Below, in pieces: positions 8,190 to 16,970 of a stretch of 43,513 bases of DNA. Below the pieces are notes generated by a model. That model was not told the origin of the DNA. It saw nothing but the letters and a program-made list of their open reading frames with translations, and did not search any database. Both the position numbers and the translations under genes were made by a program. The DNA is taken from positions 1 through 43,513 of the forward strand of contig CAKXXW010000013.1 in the NCBI GenBank assembly GCA_934378145.1, read 5' to 3'. This DNA comes from an uncultured Eubacteriales bacterium. Its GTDB lineage: Bacteria; Bacillota; Clostridia; Oscillospirales; CAG-272. How positions within the stretch are numbered: position 1 is the first letter of the stretch; every line of letters starts with the position of its first letter.

Positions 8190-10184
8190 ATGCAAAGAAT
8201 AGGCGTTTTTGTATGCTGGTGCGGAAGCAACATCGCGGCTACCGTCGATGTCAAAGCCGTCGCCGAAGCAATGAAATCCGAGCCGGGCGTGGTCTTCTCT
8301 GCGGATTACCAGTATATGTGTTCCGAATCGGGTCAGAACCTCATTAAAAATGCTATAAAGGAGCAGAAGCTCACCGGCGTCGTCGTATGCTCCTGCTCAC
8401 CCCGTATGCACGAAAACACCTTCAGAAAGGCTGCCGCGGCGGCGGGACTCAATCCCTATATGCTTGAGATCGCCAACATCCGTGAGCAGTGTTCGTGGAT
8501 ACATAAAGACAAGACTCTTGCGACGCTCAAAGCCATCGTTCTTGCCAGAGCCGCAGTCGCAAAGGTCACTCTGAATGCCCCGCTTACCGCCGGACAGTCG
8601 CCCGTAACAAAGCGCGCGCTCGTAATCGGCGGTGGTATTGCCGGTATTCAGACGGCTCTCGATATCGCAGACGCGGGCTTCAAGGTCGACATCGTCGAAA
8701 AGAAACCTACGATCGGCGGAAAAATGGCTCAGCTCGACAAGACCTTCCCGACGCTCGACTGCGCGGCGTGTATCCTCACCCCGAAAATGGTCGAGGCTGC
8801 CCAGCACGAGAATATAAAGATATATTCTTACAGCGAGGTCAGCGAAGTCAAGGGCTTTGTCGGAAACTTCAAGGTAAAGATAAAACGCAAGGCGCGTTAT
8901 GTCAAAGAGGATGTATGCACGGGCTGCGGGCTCTGCACCGAAAAATGTCCGCAGAAAAAGGTGCCGAACGAGTTCAACCTCGGCATGGACAACCGCCGCG
9001 CGATCTACATTCCCTTCGCACAGGCTGTTCCGAAGGTCGCGGTCATCGACCCCGATTACTGCAATATGCTTAAGAACGGCAAGTGCGGCGTCTGCTCGAA
9101 AGTCTGCGCCGCCGGCGCCATAGACTATCAGGCAAAGGATGAATTCGTAGAGGAACAGTACGGTGCGATCGTCGTTGCGACCGGCTTTGAACCTATCAAG
9201 GTCGACAAATACGACGAGTTTGCCTACACTCAGAGTCCCGATGTCGTGACCTCGCTTGAATTCGAGCGTCTTATGAACGCTGCCGGTCCTACCGGAGGAA
9301 CGCTTCTGAGACCCTCCGACGGAAAGCACCCGAAGACGATCGTCTTCGTTCAGTGCGTAGGCTCGCGTGAATGCAATTCGTCAAAAGGCGGAAAGCCCTA
9401 CTGCTCGAAGATATGCTGTATGTACACGGCAAAGCACGCGATGCTCACACGCGAAAAATATCCCGACACCGATGTTTATGTATTCTACATCGATGTCCGT
9501 ACTCCCGGGAAGAACTTTGACGAATTCCAGCGCCGTGCCGTGGAGCAGTACGGTGTTCACTATGTCAAGGGCATGGTCGGAAAAGTCGTCCCCGACAACG
9601 GTGTGCTTAAAGTGCAGGCATCCGATCTGCTTGCCGGCAAACAGCTCCACATCGACGCCGATATGGTCGTCCTTGCCGCGGCGATAGAACCCGACAAGAC
9701 CGCCCGTCCGCTCGCCGGTATGCTTACCGCAAGTATGGACACGAACGACTTCTTCACCGAAGCTCACCCGAAGCTCCGTCCGGTCGAAAGCCCGACGGCG
9801 GGCATATTCCTCTCCGGCGTATGCCAGGGACCGAAGGATATCCCCGAAACGGTCGCTCAGGCGGGCGCTGCCGCATCGAAGGTCATCGGACTCCTCGTTC
9901 ACGACAGTCTCACCTGCAACCCCTGCGTCGCACACTCGGATGAAATGCTCTGCAACGGTTGCTCGCAGTGCGAGAAAGTATGTCCTTACGGCGCCATAAC
10001 ATATGTCGAGAAAGAATTCAGAATGCCCGACCGCACGATGAAGGTCCGCCGTGTTTCAAGCGTCAACCCCGCCGTATGTCAGGGCTGCGGTGCCTGCACC
10101 GTCGCCTGCCCGTCGGGAGCTATGGATCTTTCGGGCTTCTCTAACAAACAAATCCTGGCGGAGGTCGATGCTATATGCCGATGA
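8190..10184 (+). CDS. hdrA: HdrA-type FAD iron-sulfur subunit (candidate electron-bifurcating flavoprotein)
   Basis: 664 residues, full-length for HdrA. An N-terminal cysteine-containing region (GVFVCWCGSNI) comes first, then the FAD-binding VIGGGIAGIQTALDIADAG (from residue 145) with GGKMAQLDKTFPTLDCAAC. An inserted ferredoxin domain follows (Cys243/246/249/253 and Cys291/299/302/306), then the QCVGSRECN...YCSKICCMYTAKHA region and a C-terminal two-cluster ferredoxin domain (Cys588/591/594/598 and Cys630/633/636/640). In methanogens HdrA carries the flavin that bifurcates electrons between the heterodisulfide and ferredoxin. Here it should sit between the NADH-input Flox-like subunits and HdrBC. 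Its 3' end overlaps the next gene by 10 bases. Confidence 0.92.
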   Translation: MQRIGVFVCWCGSNIAATVDVKAVAEAMKSEPGVVFSADYQYMCSESGQNLIKNAIKEQKLTGVVVCSCSPRMHENTFRKAAAAAGLNPYMLEIANIREQCSWIHKDKTLATLKAIVLARAAVAKVTLNAPLTAGQSPVTKRALVIGGGIAGIQTALDIADAGFKVDIVEKKPTIGGKMAQLDKTFPTLDCAACILTPKMVEAAQHENIKIYSYSEVSEVKGFVGNFKVKIKRKARYVKEDVCTGCGLCTEKCPQKKVPNEFNLGMDNRRAIYIPFAQAVPKVAVIDPDYCNMLKNGKCGVCSKVCAAGAIDYQAKDEFVEEQYGAIVVATGFEPIKVDKYDEFAYTQSPDVVTSLEFERLMNAAGPTGGTLLRPSDGKHPKTIVFVQCVGSRECNSSKGGKPYCSKICCMYTAKHAMLTREKYPDTDVYVFYIDVRTPGKNFDEFQRRAVEQYGVHYVKGMVGKVVPDNGVLKVQASDLLAGKQLHIDADMVVLAAAIEPDKTARPLAGMLTASMDTNDFFTEAHPKLRPVESPTAGIFLSGVCQGPKDIPETVAQAGAAASKVIGLLVHDSLTCNPCVAHSDEMLCNGCSQCEKVCPYGAITYVEKEFRMPDRTMKVRRVSSVNPAVCQGCGACTVACPSGAMDLSGFSNKQILAEVDAICR

Positions 10185-10618
10185 ATGATAACGAATTCAA
10201 GCCGAAGATCGTCGCGTTCTGCTGCAACTGGTGTTCCTACGCCGGTGCCGATCTTGCCGGAACGAACAGGCTCCAATATCCCGCGGATATAAAGATCATC
10301 CGCGTTCCCTGCTCCTGCCGTGTCAACCCGCTCTTCGTCCTCCGCGCCTTCCAGCGCGGTGCCGACGGAGTGATAATCTGCGGCTGTCACCCCGGCGACT
10401 GCCACTACACGACCGGAAACTACTACGCCAGAAGGCGTATGACTCTTCTCTTCTCCATGCTCGACTATCTCGGCATCGAGAGAGGCAGAACAAGAGTCGA
10501 ATGGGTCTCCGCTGCAGAGGGCAACAAGTTTGCCGAAACCATGAACGACTTCGTTTCCACTGTCACAAAGCTCGGTGAAAACAAGAGACTGGAGGATCTG
10601 AGATGCGCGAAAAAATGA
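10175..10618 (+). CDS. mvhD: MvhD/FloxD-type [2Fe-2S] delta subunit
   Basis: 147 residues, the size of methyl-viologen-reducing hydrogenase delta subunits. Conserved cysteines are visible in AFCCNWCSYAGAD (Cys16/17/20), RVPCSCRVNP (Cys46/48) and GCHPGDCHYTTGNYYARRR (Cys71/76), which ligate a [2Fe-2S] cluster. MvhD docks an electron-donor module onto HdrA. No NiFe-hydrogenase subunits (MvhA/G) are in the operon, so the donor is probably the NAD(H)-binding module encoded just downstream, as in HdrABC-FloxABCD of Desulfovibrio vulgaris, where this protein is called FloxD. A second in-frame ATG lies two codons in. Confidence 0.9.
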   Translation: MPMNDNEFKPKIVAFCCNWCSYAGADLAGTNRLQYPADIKIIRVPCSCRVNPLFVLRAFQRGADGVIICGCHPGDCHYTTGNYYARRRMTLLFSMLDYLGIERGRTRVEWVSAAEGNKFAETMNDFVSTVTKLGENKRLEDLRCAKK

Positions 10619-11574
10619 TTGCGCGTGCCTGCGAGCTGCTCGAGAACGGCAGCGTTGACCGCGTCATCGGCTGGGAACGCGGCGAGTTCGTCTATGATGT
10701 CACTCCCGCCGTATTCGGTGATGCCGAGGCACTTAAGAACAGATTCGTATTTGACCTTTTCTGCGGTGCAAACCTCTCAAAGTACCTTGTCAGTGAAACT
10801 GCCAAGGGCGGAAAAGTTCTCGTATTCCTCAAGCCTTGCGATACATACAGCTTCAATCAGCTTCTTGCCGAGCATAGGCTGAAACGCGAAAATGTCTACA
10901 TTATCGGTGTTGAATGCAACGGAATGGCTGACATCAACCGTATCCGTGAAGCCGGCGTATCGGGCATAAAGTCGATCTCCTCCGAAGGAGACAAAGTGAC
11001 CGTGAAAACGGTCTACGGCGACAGAGAGTTCGCGCTTTCCGATGTTATCGCCGAAAGATGCGCAAGCTGCAAGAGCCGCCGTCATGTCGTCTATGACGAG
11101 CTTATCGGCGAGGACGGAGAAGTCCTTGACTCAAACCGCTTCGATATGGTCGAAAAGCTCGAAAAAATGACCCCCGACGAGAGATTCGAGTTCTGGCGCG
11201 GCGAGCTTTCAAGATGCATCCGCTGCAACGCCTGCCGCAATGTCTGCCCTGCCTGCACCTGCGAAAAGTGCATTTTCGACAACGCTTCGTCGGGCTTTGA
11301 AAACAAGGCTGCCGCCGATCCGTTTGAGGAAAATATGTTCCACATAATCCGCGCATTCCATGTCGCGGGACGCTGCACCGACTGCGGCGAATGCTCACGC
11401 GTATGCCCCGCTCACATTCCGCTTCACCTGCTCAACCGCAAGTTCATCAAGGATATAAACGAGCTTTACGGTGACTATCAGGCGGGCGCCGAGGTCAGCG
11501 AACGCGGCCCGCTAGTAAACTTCACGCAGGGTGATGCGAATCCCTCGATAGTCAACGAAAGGGGGAACGGCTGA
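10603..11574 (+). CDS. FloxC-like iron-sulfur protein with FrhB-like N-terminal region and two 4Fe-4S clusters
   Basis: 323 residues. The N-terminal half has cysteine motifs reminiscent of the F420-hydrogenase/dehydrogenase beta-subunit family (LKPCDTYSFNQLL, Cys79; GVECNGMADI, Cys105; ERCASCKSRR, Cys153/156). The C-terminal half has two clusters (Cys205/208/211/215 and Cys258/261/264/268). It overlaps the mvhD gene by 16 bases and ends one base before the next gene, so these subunits are tightly coupled. By order and content it matches an Fe-S subunit of the Flox module that links NADH oxidation to HdrA. The assignment to FloxC rather than a formate dehydrogenase beta-type subunit rests on context. 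Confidence 0.75.
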   Translation: MREKMIARACELLENGSVDRVIGWERGEFVYDVTPAVFGDAEALKNRFVFDLFCGANLSKYLVSETAKGGKVLVFLKPCDTYSFNQLLAEHRLKRENVYIIGVECNGMADINRIREAGVSGIKSISSEGDKVTVKTVYGDREFALSDVIAERCASCKSRRHVVYDELIGEDGEVLDSNRFDMVEKLEKMTPDERFEFWRGELSRCIRCNACRNVCPACTCEKCIFDNASSGFENKAAADPFEENMFHIIRAFHVAGRCTDCGECSRVCPAHIPLHLLNRKFIKDINELYGDYQAGAEVSERGPLVNFTQGDANPSIVNERGNG

Positions 11575-11575
11575 T

Positions 11576-12598
11576 ATGTACAGAATATCGCTCGATTCAC
11601 TTGATAAGTTTTTCGCGGCTGTCGCGGCTTCCGAAAGGCTTTACATCCCCGCCGACCGTGAGGACGGTCAGTCGTATTTCACCGAATGGAAAGAAGGAAT
11701 GAAGCTCTCGGAGAATCTCAACACCTTCCGTTCGGCGAAGGGACTTTTCTTCCCGCAGGTGCAGGATCTTATGAGTTTCCGCACCGAGGGCAAGAAGATA
11801 GAGGTCATCGACACGAGAAAAGAGACTGAGGATTTCGTCGTTTTCGGCGTCCGCGCCTGTGACGCAGCGTCGTTCGAAATTCTTGACAGAGTCTTTCTCT
11901 CGGATCCGGTCGACAGCTACTACAAAAGCAATCGCGACCACGGCACGGTCATGACCCTTGCCTGCAACAAGCCCGACGACACCTGCTTCTGCGCTTCGTT
12001 CGGCATAGACCCCTCCGAGCCTGCGGGAGATGTTTCCTGCTGGAAGGATAATGAAAACCTCTACCTCAAGCCTTTGACCGAAAAGGGCGAAAAACTCATA
12101 TCCTCCCTCGGAAGTCTTCTCACCGAGTGCGGTGAAAATGCCGCCGACGCGGTAAAGACCGAGGTCAAAAAGGTCATGAAAGAGCTTCCGCTCGCCGACC
12201 TCAAGCCCGATGATTTCACGGGCGACCAGCTCGCGGTCTTCAAATCCGAAAAATGGAAAGAGCTTTACCGTTCCTGCCTCGGATGCGGAACCTGCACCTT
12301 CGTCTGCCCGACCTGCCAGTGCTATGACATAAAGGATTTCAACACAGGCAACGGCATCGAGCGCTTCCGCTGCTGGGACAGTTGCATGTATTCGGATTTC
12401 ACGATGATGGCAGCGGGAACACCGAGGCTTACACAGCTCGAACGCTTCCGTCAGAGATTTATGCACAAGCTCGTTTACTTCCCGATGAACAACGACGGAG
12501 TTTACGGTTGCGTCGGTTGCGGAAGATGCCTCAGAAAATGCCCCGTTTCAATGAATATAGTAAAGGTTATGAAGAGCCTCGGAGGTGACGCGAAATGA
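11576..12598 (+). CDS. FloxB/AsrA-like 4Fe-4S dicluster protein
   Basis: 340 residues resembling anaerobic sulfite reductase subunit A and FloxB. An N-terminal domain contains GVRACDAASFEILDRVF and extra cysteines (Cys95, 130, 137, 139). The C-terminal ferredoxin domain carries Cys234/237/240/244 and Cys312/315/318/322. The extended CPTCQCYDI and FRCWDSCMYSDFT stretches are typical of this branch. Sulfite reductase catalytic subunit C is not nearby, so sulfite reduction is unlikely. The stop overlaps the next ATG (ATGA). The expected role is electron relay between the FAD/NAD subunit and HdrA/MvhD. Confidence 0.8.
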   Translation: MYRISLDSLDKFFAAVAASERLYIPADREDGQSYFTEWKEGMKLSENLNTFRSAKGLFFPQVQDLMSFRTEGKKIEVIDTRKETEDFVVFGVRACDAASFEILDRVFLSDPVDSYYKSNRDHGTVMTLACNKPDDTCFCASFGIDPSEPAGDVSCWKDNENLYLKPLTEKGEKLISSLGSLLTECGENAADAVKTEVKKVMKELPLADLKPDDFTGDQLAVFKSEKWKELYRSCLGCGTCTFVCPTCQCYDIKDFNTGNGIERFRCWDSCMYSDFTMMAAGTPRLTQLERFRQRFMHKLVYFPMNNDGVYGCVGCGRCLRKCPVSMNIVKVMKSLGGDAK

Positions 12599-13422
12599 TG
12601 AACGACACACTTATCCCGGCGGTCGCCGTTGTCACCGACATACGCACCGACACGCCCGATGTGAAGACCTTCCGTGTCGTCATGCCAGACGGCAAGAAGC
12701 CCTTCATCCACAAGCCCGGACAGTGCGCCATGCTCTCTATCCCCGGTGTCGGCGAGGCTATGTTCTCCATCACCTCGTCGCCTACGGTCGAAGACCATCT
12801 CGAATTCTCAATCAAAAAGTGCGGATGCCTCACCTCATGGCTCCATATGATCGAGCCGGGTCAGGAGATATGCATAAGGGGTCCCTACGGAAACGGATTC
12901 CCGGTCGACACCGACTTTGCCGGCAAGGATCTTCTATTCGTCGCCGGAGGTATAGGACTTGCTCCTCTCCGCTCGGTAATAAACTACTGCCGCGCAAACC
13001 GCGCAAATTACGGACACATCGATGTCGTTTACGGCGCGCGTTCGATGGACGATCTCGTCGATTATCAGGAGATCATCACCGAATGGCAGCAGGAAAAGGA
13101 TATGACCGTCTACCTTACGATAGACCGCCCGCAGGATGGCTGGGAAGGTCATGTCGGCTTTGTCCCGAACTATGTCACCGAGCTTGGCTTTGAAAAGAAC
13201 AGAACTGTCGTACTCTGCGGTCCCCCGATAATGATAAAGTTCACGCTTGCGGGGCTCACGACTCTCGGCTTTGAGAAGTCGCAGATCTACACCACTATGG
13301 AAATGAGAATGAAATGCGGCGTCGGCAAATGCGGCAGATGCAACATCGGCAACAAATATGTTTGCCACGACGGTCCGGTATTCCGCCTCGATCAGCTCAA
13401 CGAGCTGCCGGACGAGTATTGA
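12595..13422 (+). CDS. FloxA/AsrB-like FAD/NAD(P)-binding oxidoreductase subunit
   Basis: 275 residues of the ferredoxin-NADP reductase fold. An FAD-binding barrel has PGQCAMLSIPGVGEAMFSI (41-59), the nucleotide domain has FVAGGIGLAPLRSV (115-128) and VVLCGPPIMI (205-214), and a C-terminal [2Fe-2S] site uses Cys241/246/249/257. It is probably the entry point for NADH electrons into the complex. The upstream gene's TGA overlaps its ATG; a second Met follows immediately. It resembles AsrB and dihydroorotate dehydrogenase PyrK as well, but the neighbouring MvhD and HdrABC genes make FloxA the best match. Confidence 0.85.
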   Translation: MMNDTLIPAVAVVTDIRTDTPDVKTFRVVMPDGKKPFIHKPGQCAMLSIPGVGEAMFSITSSPTVEDHLEFSIKKCGCLTSWLHMIEPGQEICIRGPYGNGFPVDTDFAGKDLLFVAGGIGLAPLRSVINYCRANRANYGHIDVVYGARSMDDLVDYQEIITEWQQEKDMTVYLTIDRPQDGWEGHVGFVPNYVTELGFEKNRTVVLCGPPIMIKFTLAGLTTLGFEKSQIYTTMEMRMKCGVGKCGRCNIGNKYVCHDGPVFRLDQLNELPDEY

Positions 13423-13437
13423 TAAGGAGTATCAGAA

Positions 13438-14112
13438 ATGCAAGATATGGTTAATGTTTACCTTATGGGTAAAAAATATGTCGTCCCCTCAAATCTCACT
13501 GTTATGGGAGCTATGGAGTACTCCGGCTATCAGCTCGTTCGCGGATGCGGATGCCGTTGCGGTTTCTGCGGAGCCTGCGCTACCATTTACAGGATCAAGG
13601 GCGAGCGTGAGCTTAAGGTCTGCCTCGCCTGCCAGACTCAGGTACAGGACAATATGTATGTCGCCACCCTGCCCTTCTTCCCGCTCGTAAAGCAGGTCTA
13701 CGACATAGAAAAAGTCAAACCCGAGCAGGCTGTCATGATGCAGCTCTATCCCGAGATATACAGCTGCATAGGCTGCAATGCCTGCACAAAGGCATGTCCG
13801 CAGGGACTCAATGTCATGCAGTACATCGCCTACGCCCAGCGCGGAGACTTCAAGAAGTGCGCCGAGGAATCCTTTGACTGCGTTATGTGCGGAATATGCT
13901 CTTCAAGATGCCCCGCGGGTATCACTCATCCGCAGGTAGCCCTTCTTGCAAGACGCCTCACCGGTAAGTACCTCGCACCGAAGAGCGAACACCTTGAGGA
14001 AAGAGTCAAGGAGATCCACAACGGTGATTTCAATGAACTCATCGAGGGTCTTATGGGCAAGCCGGTATCCGAGCTTAAAGAGCTTTACAACACCAGAGTT
14101 ATCGAGAAATAA
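13438..14112 (+). CDS. frdB: Fumarate reductase-type iron-sulfur subunit (FrdB/TfrB N-terminal-half-like)
   Basis: 224 residues. An N-terminal [2Fe-2S] domain (RGCGCRCGFCGAC, Cys39/41/44/47, closing with Cys62/65) is followed by two full CxxCxxCxxxCP motifs (Cys110/113/116/120 and Cys148/151/154/158). Membrane FrdB/SdhB proteins replace one of these cysteines and bind a [3Fe-4S] cluster that faces the quinone. Here both sites look like complete [4Fe-4S] sites, consistent with a soluble, quinone-independent enzyme. No anchor subunit (FrdC/FrdD) occurs in the operon. It should pass electrons to the flavoprotein encoded 12 bases downstream. Confidence 0.88.
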   Translation: MQDMVNVYLMGKKYVVPSNLTVMGAMEYSGYQLVRGCGCRCGFCGACATIYRIKGERELKVCLACQTQVQDNMYVATLPFFPLVKQVYDIEKVKPEQAVMMQLYPEIYSCIGCNACTKACPQGLNVMQYIAYAQRGDFKKCAEESFDCVMCGICSSRCPAGITHPQVALLARRLTGKYLAPKSEHLEERVKEIHNGDFNELIEGLMGKPVSELKELYNTRVIEK

Positions 14113-14124
14113 GGGGGTTCTGAA

Positions 14125-15741
14125 ATGTACACACAGGAAATGCTTGATTCAATCAAAAAGGTAGAAGCGACCCGCCCCTCCCGCATCGGAGTTGAACCCC
14201 GCCGTATGGATGCCGACGAGAAGGACAAACTGCTTCGCGAATTCCATCCCGACTATATCACATCTCAGTTTGCAGAGCTGAAGATGGGTCCCAACAAGGG
14301 CGAAAAGGTACCGCTCGAGCTTGCCGCGACCCTTCAGGCGCACAGCCGCATAAAGGCATCCGATGTTGACCTCTCAAATCCCGATTACGATGTCGATGTA
14401 CTCGTTATCGGCGGAGGCGGCGCGGGTTCCTCGGCAGCAATAATGGCGCACGAGGGCGGCGCAAATGTAATGATAGTCACAAAGCTCCGTCACGGTGATG
14501 CCAACACGATGATGGCTGAGGGCGGAATTCAGGCGGCTGACAAGCCGAACGATTCTCCCGCTATCCATTACCTTGACGCCATAGGCGGCGGACATTTCAA
14601 GAATGTCCCCGAACTTCTTGAAAAGCTCGTATGCGAGGGCCCCGATGCCGTAAAGTGGCTCAATGACCTCGGCGTACTCTTCGACAAGGAACCCGACGGA
14701 ACGATGATAACGACCCACGGCGGCGGAACCTCGAGAAAGCGTATGCACGCGGCAAAGGATTACACCGGTGCCGAGATCATGAGAGTTCTTCGCGATGAGG
14801 TCATCAACCGCGGTATTCCCGTAGTCGATTTCACCTCTGCCATCGAGATAATCCTTGACGAAAACGGCAAGGCTGCCGGTGCAGTCCTTATGAATATGGA
14901 GACGCACGACCTTCTCGTCGCAAAGGCAAAGACCGTCATAATCGCCACAGGCGGTGCGGGTCGTATGCACTATCAGGGCTTCCCGACCTCGAACCACTAC
15001 GGTGCGACGGCTGACGGACTTGTACTTGCATACCGCGTCGGTGCTCCCCTGCTCTATGCCTACACGCTTCAGTACCATCCGACGGGCGTTGCTTATCCTT
15101 CGCAGATCTACGGCGCTCTCGTTACCGAGAAAGTCCGTTCGATCGGTGCTATGCTCGTCAACTCGGAGGGCGAAGCCTTCATGCACCCGCTTGAGACCCG
15201 CGATGTCTCGGCTGCCTCGATAATCCGTGAATGCAAAGCCCGTCACAAGGGCGTGAATATTCCCGGCGGAGGCTACGGTATCTGGCTTGACACGCCGATG
15301 ATCGATATGATCCACGGTGAAGGTACCATCGAGAAGAGGATCCCCGCGATGCTCCGTATGTACCTCAAGTACGATATCGATATGCGCAAAGTGCCGATCC
15401 TTATCTACCCGACCCTTCACTATCAGAACGGCGGTATCAAGATCGCGGCTGACGGCATGAGCGATGTCGAGAACCTCTATGTCGCCGGTGAAGCCGTCGG
15501 CGGTATCCACGGTGAGAACCGTCTTATGGGCAACTCGCTCCTCGATGTCATAGTCTTCGGACGCAACGCCGGTGTCAGTGCCGCGGCGAAAGCCAAGGAA
15601 ACCACCGTCGGAACGCTTACCCTTGACCACATCGCACGCTTTGAAAAAGAGCTTGCCGACGCGGGCATCGTAACCGACAAGGTCTCTCCGATACTCCTTC
15701 CGAGATACACTCACGGAAATCCGAGATACGAAGCGAAATAA
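14125..15741 (+). CDS. frdA: Soluble fumarate reductase flavoprotein subunit
   Basis: 538 residues of the SDH/FRD flavoprotein family. The FAD motif is VLVIGGGGAGSSAAIMAHEGG. All active-site residues of the family are present: His318 (QYHPTG), Thr334-Glu335 (LVTEK), Arg359 (ETRDVSA), His432 (PTLHYQNGG) and Arg466 (GENRLMGNS). The histidine that binds FAD covalently in membrane SdhA/FrdA (SHTxxAEGG) is Asn127 here (ANTMMAEGG), as in flavoproteins such as NadB that hold FAD non-covalently. L-aspartate oxidase is the main alternative. The adjacent FrdB-type subunit, Hdr genes and fumarase favour fumarate reduction to succinate. It would be cytoplasmic, since no signal or Tat peptide is visible. 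Confidence 0.9.
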   Translation: MYTQEMLDSIKKVEATRPSRIGVEPRRMDADEKDKLLREFHPDYITSQFAELKMGPNKGEKVPLELAATLQAHSRIKASDVDLSNPDYDVDVLVIGGGGAGSSAAIMAHEGGANVMIVTKLRHGDANTMMAEGGIQAADKPNDSPAIHYLDAIGGGHFKNVPELLEKLVCEGPDAVKWLNDLGVLFDKEPDGTMITTHGGGTSRKRMHAAKDYTGAEIMRVLRDEVINRGIPVVDFTSAIEIILDENGKAAGAVLMNMETHDLLVAKAKTVIIATGGAGRMHYQGFPTSNHYGATADGLVLAYRVGAPLLYAYTLQYHPTGVAYPSQIYGALVTEKVRSIGAMLVNSEGEAFMHPLETRDVSAASIIRECKARHKGVNIPGGGYGIWLDTPMIDMIHGEGTIEKRIPAMLRMYLKYDIDMRKVPILIYPTLHYQNGGIKIAADGMSDVENLYVAGEAVGGIHGENRLMGNSLLDVIVFGRNAGVSAAAKAKETTVGTLTLDHIARFEKELADAGIVTDKVSPILLPRYTHGNPRYEAK

Positions 15742-15759
15742 GCGGGGGAAATCGATATA

Positions 15760-16959
15760 ATGACAGCATATTTGGGTGAAGTCGTAAAATCGATCTTCTC
15801 TGTACTCTTCGTAGTCTTTGCGATAGGTGCGCTCGGCTATCTGCTCGGTGCAATAAAGATCAAAGGCATCTCGCTCGGCACGGCCGGCGTTCTCGTCGTT
15901 GCCCTGCTCTTCGGAATACTTGCGTTTTATGTTCCGAGTTTCAAGATCGGAGAAAGCACGATCAACCTTTTCAATGACAATCTGAAAGCGAATTACAGCC
16001 TCATTTCAAATATCGGTACGGCGCTGTTTGTCACAGCCGTCGGACTGATAGCCGGACCGAAGTTTTTCAGGACATTCAACAAAAAGTCCATCGCCTACAT
16101 CGTAATGGGCGTCGTGGTCATCGGTATCGGTGCCGGCACTGCGGTGATTCTGACTCTTGTCGACCCGAATCTCACATCCGATATGGCGACCGGACTTCTC
16201 ACCGGGGCGCTTACAAGTACCCCCGGACTTTCGGCGGCGAAGGATGCCGCAAAGAATCCCGATGCGGTAACGGCGGGCTACGGTATCGCATACCTCTTCG
16301 GCGTTCTCGGAGTCGTTCTCTTTGTTCAGCTTATGCCGAAGATACTTCGCGTCAACCTTGATGAGGAGAGAAAGAACTTCGTTGCCGCAAATGCGATAAC
16401 AGTCAAGGAACACAAGGGAAAGCTCGTACAGCTTGAACCGCTCGGCGCGTTCCCCTTCTTCCTTGTCATCGCGCTCGGCTACATAATCGGCTCAATAAAG
16501 ATCCCGGGGATCAATTTCTCGCTCGGCGGAACGGGCGGCATGCTTATTGCAGGACTTGTTATAGGTCACTTCGGGCATATAGGTCACATCGACTGCCGCG
16601 TCGGAAAAAGCACGCTGAACTTCTTCCGTGAACTGGGCCTCGTCCTCTTCCTTATCGGCGCCGGCGTTCCGGGAGGCGTTAACTTCGTAAACAACTTCAA
16701 ACCCGTCTACTTCCTTTACGGAGCGCTTATGACCCTCGTTCCGATGGTTGTCGGTTTTATCCTTGCAAAATTCGTGTTCAAGCTCAGCATATTCAACAAC
16801 CTCGGCTCGATCACGGGAGGTATGACCTCCACCCCCGCACTCGGTGCTCTCATCAGCACCGCGGGAACAGACGATGTTGCATCGGCGTATGCAGCGACAT
16901 ATCCCGTCGCTCTGATACTCGTCGTGCTTGCATCAAAGCTGATAGTTATGTTCTTATAA
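15760..16959 (+). CDS. AAE-family (AspT/YidE/SucE-type) dicarboxylate or amino-acid exchanger
   Basis: 399 residues, strongly hydrophobic, with two homologous halves. Each half carries the family signature: TGALTSTPGLSAA (from 148) and TGGMTSTPALGAL (from 352), each followed by an AYxxxYP/F-type helix. AspT and SucE1 are about 540 residues with central TrkA_C domains; here only a short hydrophilic linker (about 195-228) separates the halves, so this is a compact form. AspT exchanges aspartate and alanine, and Corynebacterium glutamicum SucE1 exports succinate. As last gene after fumarase and fumarate reductase, the most likely role is succinate export or C4-dicarboxylate/aspartate exchange. 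The substrate is inferred from context. Confidence 0.85.
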   Translation: MTAYLGEVVKSIFSVLFVVFAIGALGYLLGAIKIKGISLGTAGVLVVALLFGILAFYVPSFKIGESTINLFNDNLKANYSLISNIGTALFVTAVGLIAGPKFFRTFNKKSIAYIVMGVVVIGIGAGTAVILTLVDPNLTSDMATGLLTGALTSTPGLSAAKDAAKNPDAVTAGYGIAYLFGVLGVVLFVQLMPKILRVNLDEERKNFVAANAITVKEHKGKLVQLEPLGAFPFFLVIALGYIIGSIKIPGINFSLGGTGGMLIAGLVIGHFGHIGHIDCRVGKSTLNFFRELGLVLFLIGAGVPGGVNFVNNFKPVYFLYGALMTLVPMVVGFILAKFVFKLSIFNNLGSITGGMTSTPALGALISTAGTDDVASAYAATYPVALILVVLASKLIVMFL

Positions 16960-16970
16960 AAGCATAATAA

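Noticed and set aside
11576..13422. Anaerobic sulfite reductase (AsrAB)
   Set aside because: The two genes resemble AsrA and AsrB, but the sirohaem subunit AsrC is absent and the neighbours are HdrABC/MvhD and fumarate reductase, so a Flox-type role is more likely.
14374..15714. A 446-codon open frame on the minus strand
   Set aside because: Entirely antisense to the fumarate reductase flavoprotein, whose catalytic residues are intact. No start context or domain.
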